A stretch of DNA of 6,589 nucleotides from assembly GCA_021775715.1 (NCBI GenBank), contig JAJFHI010000053.1:1-6589 (forward strand), given 5' to 3'. This stretch comes from Hyphomicrobiaceae bacterium (lineage in GTDB: Bacteria > Pseudomonadota > Alphaproteobacteria > Rhizobiales > Hyphomicrobiaceae). The translations under genes and the position numbers were made by a program. How positions within the stretch are numbered: position 1 is the first letter of the stretch; each line of letters opens with the position of its first letter. Positions 1 through 6,046 of the stretch are shown one piece after another. Under the pieces are notes generated by a model that saw nothing but the letters and a program-made list of their open reading frames with translations, was not told the DNA's origin and did not search any database.

Positions 1-57
1 TTCGTCGTCCGTCGCCGTCTGGCTCACGCCCAAGAGGACATAAGGATTCTGCGCCAT
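1..57 (-). CDS. J-domain (DnaJ-like) protein, N-terminal fragment, cut by the left window edge
   Basis: Reading the minus strand from the ATG at 57 gives 19 residues, MAQNPYVLLGVSQTATDDE, before the window ends. This is the first helix and turn of a J domain: the (N/D)-P-Y-x-(V/L)-LGV-x-x-x-A-(T/S)-DDE pattern that precedes the helix bearing HPD. J-domain proteins stimulate the ATPase of Hsp70 (DnaK) and act in the cytoplasm. The start is well fixed: an in-frame TGA lies upstream at 115-117 and the 19 codons between contain no ATG, GTG or TTG. The ribosome-binding site is weak, an AGGA about 13 bases before the ATG. The HPD motif, zinc-finger region and C-terminal domains are outside the window, so DnaJ proper, a CbpA type and a short J-only protein cannot be told apart. 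It lies in the same direction as ppx, 207 bases downstream, probably with its own promoter. Confidence 0.8.
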   Translation of the reverse strand, partial: MAQNPYVLLGVSQTATDDE

Positions 58-75
58 GCCGTTTCGTCGGTCCTG

Positions 76-89
76 ATTGGCCGGCCAAT
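76..89. repeat. 14-bp perfect palindrome upstream of the J-domain gene
   Basis: The sequence ATTGGCCGGCCAAT equals its own reverse complement over all 14 bases. It ends about 19 bases before the ATG of the J-domain gene, inside what would be its leader or core promoter. It could be an operator for a dimeric repressor or a small leader-RNA hairpin. I do not recognise it as a known box: it is neither a CIRCE element nor an alphaproteobacterial sigma-32 promoter. The related string TTGGCCGG recurs at about 195-202. Confidence 0.5.
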
Positions 90-124
90 GCCGGGATTTA
101 CCTAGTTGTCGAGGTCACTTTCGG

Positions 125-155
125 GTGGCGAAATCGGTGTAAAAACAGTCGCCAC
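125..155. repeat. 7-bp inverted repeat in the ppx to J-domain gene spacer
   Basis: The arms GTGGCGA (125-131) and TCGCCAC (149-155) are perfect complements separated by 17 bases that include an A5 run (T5 on the minus strand). Arm centres are 24 bp apart, roughly two helical turns, which suits either a protein-binding site or a weak hairpin. There is no T-run after the stem on either strand, so it is not an intrinsic terminator. It lies about 70-100 bases upstream of the J-domain start, a plausible regulatory position. Confidence 0.35.
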
Positions 156-224
156 GCCGCTACGTCATACCCCAGAGATCGAATAATAACACACTTGGCC
201 GGTCAGAGACCCAAAATGCCACAG

Positions 225-250
225 GCCGCGTAGGTCGTCCGACGAGCGGC
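225..250 (-). terminator. Possible weak terminator hairpin after ppx
   Basis: Starting 15 bases past the ppx stop on the minus strand, GCCGC (250-246) can pair with GCGGC (229-225). Inside it TCGT pairs with ACGA around a three-base CGG loop, with a five-base bulge on one side. Only a short ATTTT run follows, several bases later (217-213), so this is not a canonical Rho-independent terminator. It could slow the polymerase or protect the 3' end of the ppk1-ppx message. The remainder of the 58-264 spacer holds no ORF with coding character. An AT-rich island (TTATTATT on the minus strand, about 182-190) might be a -10 region, but no convincing -35 matches it. Confidence 0.3.
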
Positions 251-264
251 ACTCATCCGGCCAG

Positions 265-1797
265 TCAGCGCACACCGACTTCGACCGTGCTTTCACATTG
301 GAACAATTTTGCCAACGTCGCCAGTCGGCGATCAACCCGCTCTCCTGCCAAATTGGCATGCGCGCGCGGTAATTCAAGCACCAGCCGACCGTCTTTAAAC
401 TCAATCGGGGTCTCATCAACCACGCCAGGCATTCCCGCCGACAACATATGCGCCACCCGGATCGCCTGGCCGATAATCCGTGCACGTTGCAGCATTTCGT
501 CCGAAACCGCGGATCTAAGCCGTGTCGAAAGGTGCTGGCCAGCATTCTCGCCCTTGCCTGCATGACGGAAGTAAATCGACAATGCCAAGAAAAACCGGCC
601 GGGATGATCGATTCCGGCAAGACCTGCGTGCGCCACCATGTTGAGGCTCTGTTCGCCGCGATATTCGGGATGTGCACGCCAACCGATATCTGAAACCAAA
701 CATGCCGCATGGCGCAGCCGCCGTTGCTCGCGTGTTTCTTTGAGATCCGAGCTATTGATCAGTCCATCGGTCCAGGCACACAGCTCAAAGGCGTGCTCAA
801 CTGAGCGCGAACGCAACATTGCAAAATTCTGGCAGAATGCGATCAACGGATCGCTTTCCTGTTCACTCTTCGGCATCAGGCTGTAAAGCAGGCCCTCGCG
901 AATACCAAACATAGAAAACACGACTTTACTGGGCGACATCTTTTTCAATAGCCGCTCAAGCACCAGCGCTCCGACCGGGAGAATCTCACGCCGCGCCCGA
1001 GACACCGTATCGATGTCAGACAGGTCGCCAGGGCTTGCGAGTTTCTTCGAAAACCGGATGACTTCGTCTGTCGCCATCTCGTATCCATGCATCGCATGCA
1101 ACGGGTAGTCGGTCTGAGCCATGTGAAGCTTGGCGATGGCGCGCCACGTCCCGCCAACAACGTAAAACGGCCGACCCTTTCCGGCTTTAATCCACGGCAA
1201 GCCATCGATCGCCTTGTTGATCAGAAGTTTTGCCTTCTCCAGATCCCGCCCGGATTCATCCATCAAGCGCAGGCCACCAAGTGGCAGTGTCGTCGCATTG
1301 TTGACCTTGTCGCCGGTGATATCGATCAACTCCAAGCTGCCACCACCAAGATCGCCTGCGAGGCCATTGGCACCCGGAAAACCCATCTGGATACCGTAGG
1401 CAGCAAGGCGGGCTTCTTTCTCGCCCGAAATGATTTCGATTCTGACGCCAGATGCCTTCTCGCCACGACGAATGAAGTCCGGACCATCCTTAGCATCACG
1501 AACTGCAGCAGTTGCAATCGCGCGCAAGTTCTTGACGCCAATCACACGTGCAATGGCGCGAAATCTTTGTAGGGCCGCCAGTGCGCGAGCCGTACTTTCC
1601 TCGCCAAGTCGGCCGGTCGTCGCGACCGAACGCCCGAGCCCGCACAGGACTTTTTCATTGAACAACGCCGTCGGCGCCCGCACCGCGCCTTCGTAAACAA
1701 CCAAACGAACCGAGTTTGAGCCAATATCAATCACGCCCATCGGTTCGAGTTCGGAGAACCGGCTGCGTTCGACGAACAGTTGGGTCATTGCAGTCAC
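265..1797 (-). CDS. ppx: Exopolyphosphatase, Ppx/GppA family
   Basis: A 510-residue cytoplasmic phosphatase, about the length of E. coli Ppx. Family members remove terminal phosphate from polyphosphate or from pppGpp. The N-terminal ASKHA fold shows phosphate-1 loop VIDIGSNSVRLVVYEG (residues 22-37), ATAAVRDA (95-102), SGEKEARLA with the expected catalytic Glu at 128 (124-132), phosphate-2 loop GDLGGGSLELI (148-158) and LPLGGLRL (171-178). The C-terminal part is an HD-like helical domain (about 320-460) in which SDIGWRAHPEYRGEQSLN (369-386) replaces a canonical HD pair. Start chosen: GTG at 1797, because AAAGGA at 1812-1817 lies 13 bases upstream inside the end of ppk1. ATG at 1788 is possible, and ATG at 1740 would remove little conserved sequence but lacks a ribosome site. 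The gene follows ppk1 by 9 bases and is surely cotranscribed. Sequence alone does not separate polyphosphate from pppGpp activity, but pairing with ppk1 favours polyphosphate. Confidence 0.93.
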   Translation of the reverse strand: MTAMTQLFVERSRFSELEPMGVIDIGSNSVRLVVYEGAVRAPTALFNEKVLCGLGRSVATTGRLGEESTARALAALQRFRAIARVIGVKNLRAIATAAVRDAKDGPDFIRRGEKASGVRIEIISGEKEARLAAYGIQMGFPGANGLAGDLGGGSLELIDITGDKVNNATTLPLGGLRLMDESGRDLEKAKLLINKAIDGLPWIKAGKGRPFYVVGGTWRAIAKLHMAQTDYPLHAMHGYEMATDEVIRFSKKLASPGDLSDIDTVSRARREILPVGALVLERLLKKMSPSKVVFSMFGIREGLLYSLMPKSEQESDPLIAFCQNFAMLRSRSVEHAFELCAWTDGLINSSDLKETREQRRLRHAACLVSDIGWRAHPEYRGEQSLNMVAHAGLAGIDHPGRFFLALSIYFRHAGKGENAGQHLSTRLRSAVSDEMLQRARIIGQAIRVAHMLSAGMPGVVDETPIEFKDGRLVLELPRAHANLAGERVDRRLATLAKLFQCESTVEVGVR

Positions 1798-1806
1798 GGG
1801 GGTTCG

Positions 1807-4020
1807 TCAGTCCTTTGCGGTCACACTGAATCGGGGCGGGAAACTATCTTTTAGTGCCTCACCGCGGCCAGACAACGAAGGGTTCGTCATGAAATACTGA
1901 TGCGCATTGAACGGCTCCTCGCCGTCGGCCGGTGTAATTCGAACCGAAGACCCATCAGACTTAATTTCCCAGCTTTGCTGGTTGTCTTTCAGATTTGCAA
2001 CCATAATCTGGTTCAAAACCTGCTCACGCACAGTGGGGTTAATGATTGGCGTCAGGGCCTCAACCCGTCGATCGAGGTTGCGCGGCATAAGATCAGCGGA
2101 AGAAATGTAAATTTTTGCGTCATCTGATGGCAGCCCGGACCCACCGCCGAAGCAATAGATTCGCGCATGCTCAAGGAACCGGCCAATGATGCTGTTAACT
2201 CGGATATTATCCGACAAACCGCTAATTCCAGGCCTCAGACAACAAATGCCGCGCACGACAAGGTCGACTTCAACGCCAGCTGCACTTGCCGCATAGAGCC
2301 CTTCAATAATGCCCTTATCAACAAGCGAGTTCATTTTCATCCAGATCACACCCCGACGTCCGGCTTTGGCATGCGCAATCTCTTCATCGATATGCTGCAT
2401 GATGCGCGCGCGAATACCGTGTGGGCTGGCCGCCATCAATTCGAGTTCTGCCGGCTCGCCATAACCTGTGACAAAGTTCATGATCCGCGTCACGTCACGC
2501 ACCATGACTTCATGCGTCGTGAATAGAGACAGGTCGGTGTAGACGCGTGCCGTTTGTGGGTGATAGTTGCCGGTGCCGATGTGGCAGTAGGTAGTCAAGC
2601 CGCCACCTTCGCGGCGCACGACAATGCCGAGCTTGGCGTGTGTCTTGAGTTCGATGAGCCCATAGACAACATGCACACCGGCATTTTCCAGGTCACGCGC
2701 CCAGCGAATATTGGCCGCCTCATCAAAACGCGCCTTGAGCTCGACAACCGCAGTCACCGACTTGCCGGCCTCGACCGCCTCTTTCAGGGCCGCCACAACG
2801 GGGCTGTCGCTTGAGGTGCGGTAGAGCGTCCACTTTATCGCCATGACGTTCGGGTCGGCGACGGCTTGGCGCAAGAACTGGACCACGACGTCGAACGATT
2901 CATACGGGTGATGAACGATGAGATCCTTGGCGCGGATCGCTGAGAAACAATCGCCGCTGGCTTCGCGAATGCGTTCGGGAAAGCGAATTGAAAACGGCTT
3001 GAAAAGCAGATCCGGGCGATCTTTGACGATCAGCTGTTCTGTATCGCATACACCAAGCAGACCGTCCTTGACGAAGACTTCTTTTTCGCCCACCTCAAGC
3101 TGACCAACGACGAACTTCTGCAACGCTTTCGGCATGCGGGAGTCAAGCTCAAGCCGGATCACGTGTCCGCGGCGTCGGCGCTTCAATTGCGATTCAAATG
3201 AACGTACGAGGTCTTCGGCCTCTTCCTGCAACTCAATGTCGCTATCTCTTAGGACGCGAAAAGCCCCCTTGGCTTTGATGTCAAAGCCCGTAAACAGCTT
3301 ATCAATGAACAATGAAATCACACTCTCGAGTTTCACGAAGCGGATAAGCTTGGGATCGTCCTCCGACGCCGGAAAACGAATAAAGCGCTCCAACTGACCC
3401 GGTATTGGGATGAGACCCGTCATCGTCTCTGCGTCTTTCTTGCGCTTCATGGAAACAGCAAGTGTCAGACCTCTGTTCAAAATAAACGGAAACGGATGTG
3501 CCGGATCGGCGGCAATTGGTGTCAGGATTGGGAAGATGCTTTTCATAAACACATCTTCAAGCCAGGCCACTTCAGCGCCGCTTGCATCCTCTTCATCGAT
3601 AATTTCAATACCGGCTTCAGACATTTCAGCGGTCAGATCGCGCCACAGGTTCTGCTTTTGCGCGACGAGGTCTGCAACGAATGTGTTGATCTCCGTGATC
3701 TGCTGTTCCGGTGTCAGGCCATCCTGGGACAGCGTGGTAACGCTGGCCGCGATCTGGCCGTAAATGCCGGCCGCACGCACCATATAAAATTCATCAAGGT
3801 TGGACGCGGCGATCGACAAAAACCGCAACCGCTCAAGGACCGGGTGAGCAGAATTGCCCGCCTCACTCAGAACACGGCGATTAAATTGCAGCCAAGATAG
3901 CTCGCGGTTGTAATAGCGTTCCGGCCCCTCCGGGACGCTACTATCTTGGATATTGCTTGCTACAACCTGCAAATGACGCTCCTGCGGTAAACCCTTAGTC
4001 GATGATTTCCTGGCTGGCAT
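1807..4020 (-). CDS. ppk1: Polyphosphate kinase 1
   Basis: Ppk1 reversibly moves the gamma phosphate of ATP onto polyphosphate, through a phospho-histidine, usually near the membrane. From ATG 4020 the product is 737 residues (E. coli 688), with a roughly 35-residue extra N-terminus. Visible signatures (this numbering): N domain YYNRELSWLQFNRRVL (36-51) and LSIAASNLDEFYMVRAAG (68-85); the middle domain includes FPFILNRGLTLAV; first C-terminal phospholipase-D-like domain with ELKTHAKLGIVVRR, catalytic His461, and CHIGTGNYHPQTARVYTDL; second C-terminal domain with LEHARIYCFGGG, His618. The 157-residue spacing of these histidines matches E. coli His435/His592. ATG 4020 is preferred because AGGAG lies 8 bases upstream and residues before it are not family-like; a further in-frame start at 4074 would fall inside the PHO box. 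A PHO box upstream suggests PhoB control. ppx follows by 9 bases. Confidence 0.97.
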   Translation of the reverse strand: MPARKSSTKGLPQERHLQVVASNIQDSSVPEGPERYYNRELSWLQFNRRVLSEAGNSAHPVLERLRFLSIAASNLDEFYMVRAAGIYGQIAASVTTLSQDGLTPEQQITEINTFVADLVAQKQNLWRDLTAEMSEAGIEIIDEEDASGAEVAWLEDVFMKSIFPILTPIAADPAHPFPFILNRGLTLAVSMKRKKDAETMTGLIPIPGQLERFIRFPASEDDPKLIRFVKLESVISLFIDKLFTGFDIKAKGAFRVLRDSDIELQEEAEDLVRSFESQLKRRRRGHVIRLELDSRMPKALQKFVVGQLEVGEKEVFVKDGLLGVCDTEQLIVKDRPDLLFKPFSIRFPERIREASGDCFSAIRAKDLIVHHPYESFDVVVQFLRQAVADPNVMAIKWTLYRTSSDSPVVAALKEAVEAGKSVTAVVELKARFDEAANIRWARDLENAGVHVVYGLIELKTHAKLGIVVRREGGGLTTYCHIGTGNYHPQTARVYTDLSLFTTHEVMVRDVTRIMNFVTGYGEPAELELMAASPHGIRARIMQHIDEEIAHAKAGRRGVIWMKMNSLVDKGIIEGLYAASAAGVEVDLVVRGICCLRPGISGLSDNIRVNSIIGRFLEHARIYCFGGGSGLPSDDAKIYISSADLMPRNLDRRVEALTPIINPTVREQVLNQIMVANLKDNQQSWEIKSDGSSVRITPADGEEPFNAHQYFMTNPSLSGRGEALKDSFPPRFSVTAKD

Positions 4021-4028
4021 TGCTCTCA

Positions 4029-4033
4029 CTCCT
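4029..4033 (-). promoter_or_regulatory. Shine-Dalgarno site that fixes the ppk1 start
   Basis: On the minus strand AGGAG is followed by eight bases (TGAGAGCA) and then ATG at 4020. This is close to ideal spacing. It is the strongest argument for starting ppk1 at MPARKSS and not 18 codons upstream at 4074, where no such site is seen. Confidence 0.8.
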
Positions 4034-4069
4034 GAACTGCATCTGTGCGGTTCACAAGGCCCAGCTGAC

Positions 4070-4097
4070 ATCACAGTTTTATGACACTATCCGACAG
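4070..4097 (-). promoter_or_regulatory. PHO box (PhoB-binding site) of the ppk1-ppx promoter
   Basis: The minus strand from 4087 to 4070 reads GTGTCATAAAACTGTGAT. Against the Pho consensus CTGTCATAWAWCTGTCAY it matches 16 of 18 positions: two 7-bp direct repeats (GTGTCAT and CTGTGAT, each one base off) separated by AAAA, an 11-bp period. A third, poorer unit, CTGTCGG (4097-4091), sits one turn further upstream at a 10-bp period, as in extended PHO boxes that bind more than one PhoB dimer. The site ends 49 bases before the ppk1 ATG. Pho promoters use the box in place of a -35 element, with a -10 about 10 bases downstream; only a poor hexamer (CCTTGT, about 4054-4059) is there. Match and location make PhoB activation likely, but this is inferred. 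Confidence 0.75.
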
Positions 4098-4130
4098 GAG
4101 ACCAAAAGCCTGCCAAAGAACAAATTTTTC

Positions 4131-4161
4131 GTTACCCGCGGAACTCTTTGTCGCGGGTTAC
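4131..4161 (-). terminator. Hairpin overlapping the hdaA stop, probable terminator or attenuator
   Basis: Arms at 4152-4161 and 4131-4140 pair over 10 positions with one T-T mismatch (GTAACCCGCG against CGCGGGTAAC as read on the minus strand), around an 11-base loop. The hdaA TAA stop (4160-4158) lies within the first arm. After the stem the minus strand continues GAAAAATTTGTTCTTTGG, which is U-rich but not a clean U-tract. It could therefore be an imperfect intrinsic terminator or a 3' end stabiliser. It is not T-rich on the other side, so it works, if at all, only for minus-strand transcription. Its place between hdaA and the PHO box would separate the two transcription units. Confidence 0.5.
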
Positions 4162-4850
4162 TGGCTGTTGAAGTTGTCTGACAGCCCGGCCAACGCTGCC
4201 TGAGCGACAGGCCGTGTAACGCGGCGGCGCATGGCCAGCGATAGCCGGTCGATCTCAGCCACGACGCATGCGGCGCCATCCATGGAACGCTCCATGCGAA
4301 CGGCGATGTAGTCGATAAGTTGCGGTTCGACACTAAGCTGGCGATCGGCAAACAACTTAACCAAAACAGCTTTGAGCAACCCTTCATCCGGCGGCGCAAT
4401 CTCAACCACCGGCAGAGCTCTTAGGCGAGACCTCAGATCGGGGAGTGCGATATCCATTTCGCCTGGTGCAGCGCGCGTCGTCAGCAGGATCGACAGCTTA
4501 TGTTCCCGGGCCATGTTCAAGAGATGAAACAACGCCGTTTGATCCGCGATGCCATGGTCAAGATCCTCGACGCAAAGTGCGCCCTGCGTCTCAAAGGCAC
4601 CGACAATGCTTTCAGACAGCTCTGACGCCGCAACCGTCATCGCATTCGAGCGATGGCGCCAGACGTTGGCCAGATGGCTTTTGCCGGCCCCTACCGGGCC
4701 CACGACGACGGCCGCCCAATGTGGCCATTCCGGCCACTGATCCACAAGCTGCACGGCCGCGCTGTTCGATTGACTGACGAAAAAGTCCTCAGCCTCCAGG
4801 GCAGAGCGATGGGGCAGGTCAAGGACAAGCTGGCGCGGCGCCGGAGTCAT
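4158..4850 (-). CDS. hdaA: HdaA, DnaA-related regulatory inactivator of replication initiation
   Basis: This 230-residue AAA+ protein resembles the ATPase domain of DnaA without the C-terminal DNA-binding domain. Hda proteins bind the DNA-loaded sliding clamp and make DnaA hydrolyse ATP, preventing re-initiation. Features in order: N-terminal clamp-binding type motif QLVLDLPH (7-14); Walker A GPVGAGKS (51-58); Walker B LCVEDLD (92-98); sensor-1 region ILLTTRAAP (121-129); arginine-finger region LPDLRSRLRALP (136-147); and a sensor-2-like segment VRMERSMDGA (184-193). The ATG overlaps the stop of the upstream membrane-protein gene (ATGA), and only a weak GGGA precedes it, so translation is probably coupled. 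The alphaproteobacterial order of membrane permease, hdaA, ppk supports HdaA over a general DnaA paralogue. An intact P-loop is notable because some Hda relatives have divergent nucleotide sites. Termination probably occurs at the hairpin on its stop codon. Confidence 0.9.
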   Translation of the reverse strand: MTPAPRQLVLDLPHRSALEAEDFFVSQSNSAAVQLVDQWPEWPHWAAVVVGPVGAGKSHLANVWRHRSNAMTVAASELSESIVGAFETQGALCVEDLDHGIADQTALFHLLNMAREHKLSILLTTRAAPGEMDIALPDLRSRLRALPVVEIAPPDEGLLKAVLVKLFADRQLSVEPQLIDYIAVRMERSMDGAACVVAEIDRLSLAMRRRVTRPVAQAALAGLSDNFNSQ

Positions 4851-5947
4851 GGTGTTGCGTTCGTCCCAGGAGTGTTAGTGGCGTCAGCGTCCCGGTCGCC
4901 GTAGATCGAGCTGCCGAGATAAGCCTTCAAGCCGTGACGCACAAGCACAGCGACAGCTGCTGCAACAGGTACCGCAACAAGTACACCGACAAAGCCAAAA
5001 AGGTAGCTGAACGAGATGAGCGCAAATATCAACCAGACGGGGTGCAGGCCGACTTTTGATCCGACAATTTTCGGGCTCAATAAACCTGCGTCCAAGCCTT
5101 GACCCAATAGAAACACGCCAAGCACCATCAAAACGGGGGCAACCTCTGGCCAGAACTGCACCACGGCCAATGATGTTGCCGTCAATGTGCCAAGTGCCCA
5201 GCCGACGAACGGCACAAACGTCATGACGCCTGTCATAATGCCAATGAGTAGGCCGTAGTTGAGACCAATAAGCGAAAGCCCGATGGCGTAGATGGTGCCA
5301 AGAACTAAACACACGGTGCCCTGGCCACGAATGAAAGCAGATATCGCATCATTGATATCGGTTGCCAGCGCTCGGATATTATCAGCGTAGTCGCGAGGCA
5401 GCCACCCATCGACCTTTTCCAGCATCGGATGCCAGTCGACAAGCACATAGAATGCCACCAGCGGCGTGATCAGCATCAATGAAAGAAAGTTGAAAATCGC
5501 CAAGCCACGCGACCAGATCGAACCGGCAGCCCAGGCAGCGACGTTGCCCCAGTTTTCAGACATCCCCTGCGCTGCCTGATCGATGGCGGCCTTAACCGCC
5601 TCAAAGCGATCGCCAAGCCGCTCACGGGCCGCTGACTCAAGCATGTTGCGTAGGCCCTCGACGTGGTCTGGCAAGGCGGTTACGAGCTGCTGGGTTTGGG
5701 TGGCCAGGATCGGCACCAGGAACACAAGTAGCAAAACGATAAGCGCCGTCGCACCGACAACAATCAACAACGCCGCCAAAATGCGTGGCAAACCAGCCCG
5801 CTCAAGAAGATCGGCAAGCGGATTCACGAAGTAGGCAATCACTATGCCCGCGACAAACGGCAACAGAATATCCTGAAGCAAAGCGATCAGGAAAATGAGG
5901 ACCAGTCCGGCGGCGAGCCAGAAAAGCGCTTGTCGTTCAATCCGCAT
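4847..5947 (-). CDS. AI-2E/PerM family inner-membrane transporter
   Basis: A 366-residue integral membrane protein with the usual family length and about eight hydrophobic helices (roughly 7-24, 28-45, 57-82, 147-170, 211-229, 232-250, 255-285 and 303-337). A long soluble loop (about 83-145) separates helices 3 and 4, as in PerM/YhhT/TqsA relatives. Family landmarks are FVNPLADLLER (40-50), the P-rich FVPFVGW (244-250) and LLSPKIVGSKVGLHPVW (289-305). The family name comes from E. coli TqsA, an AI-2 exporter; other members are linked to Na+/H+ antiport or remain unknown, so the substrate here cannot be given. ATG 5947 is supported by AAGG about 8 bases upstream. The C-terminal tail (about 347-366) is hydrophilic, low-complexity and D/T/N-rich. 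The gene overlaps hdaA by four bases and follows the CDP-alcohol phosphatidyltransferase gene by 99 bases. Confidence 0.9.
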   Translation of the reverse strand: MRIERQALFWLAAGLVLIFLIALLQDILLPFVAGIVIAYFVNPLADLLERAGLPRILAALLIVVGATALIVLLLVFLVPILATQTQQLVTALPDHVEGLRNMLESAARERLGDRFEAVKAAIDQAAQGMSENWGNVAAWAAGSIWSRGLAIFNFLSLMLITPLVAFYVLVDWHPMLEKVDGWLPRDYADNIRALATDINDAISAFIRGQGTVCLVLGTIYAIGLSLIGLNYGLLIGIMTGVMTFVPFVGWALGTLTATSLAVVQFWPEVAPVLMVLGVFLLGQGLDAGLLSPKIVGSKVGLHPVWLIFALISFSYLFGFVGVLVAVPVAAAVAVLVRHGLKAYLGSSIYGDRDADATNTPGTNATP

Positions 5948-6046
5948 GTCGTTGCCTTTCCCGTCTGCACAAAACTATTTGCAGGTATTGTAACCCGCCG
6001 ATTGAAACCCTGCCGATATCTTAGCGCGCCTGGACCGTTCCCAGTT
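5948..6046 (-). other. Spacer between the phosphatidyltransferase gene and the AI-2E-family gene
   Basis: The 99-base gap has no ORF and no convincing terminator hairpin. A TACAAT hexamer on the minus strand (5992-5987), 39 bases before the ATG, fits a -10 element, but the hexamer 17 bases upstream (CGGCAG) is not a -35. Downstream genes may be read through from the phosphatidyltransferase gene or may use a weak internal promoter here. Confidence 0.3.

Noticed and set aside
58..264. A structured non-coding RNA or tRNA in the left spacer, suggested by several inverted repeats
   Set aside because: No cloverleaf, no conserved tRNA T-loop and no recognised RNA family pattern; the repeats do not nest into one convincing fold.
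369..372. Ser in place of His in the HD-like motif of Ppx (SDIG, residues 369-372 of the protein; coordinates here are residues)
   Set aside because: The C-terminal domain of Ppx/GppA proteins is only HD-like and often lacks a complete metal site (E. coli has an HE form), so this looks like a normal family variant and not a loss of function.
165..710. A 181-codon open frame on the minus strand overlapping the end of ppx in another frame
   Set aside because: It is Arg/Trp/Cys-rich with no recognisable motif and overlaps a well-supported gene; it is a shadow of ppx coding sequence and GC bias.
2167..2526. Long plus-strand open frames opposite ppk1 (for example 119 codons here, 134 codons at 3496-3900)
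   Set aside because: They lie fully antisense to conserved Ppk1 domains, have atypical composition and no family signature, and no plus-strand ribosome site makes them likely.
5218..5236. A second PHO-like pair (ACGTCAT, then CTGTCAT) inside the AI-2E-family gene
   Set aside because: Spacing is 12 bp, not 11, the first unit is poor, and the bases encode a conserved helix with a repeated Met-Thr pattern; it is well inside coding sequence with no gene start after it.
5987..5992. TACAAT as a -10 promoter for the AI-2E-family gene and hdaA
   Set aside because: There is no acceptable -35 at 16-18 bases upstream; kept only as a comment on the spacer.
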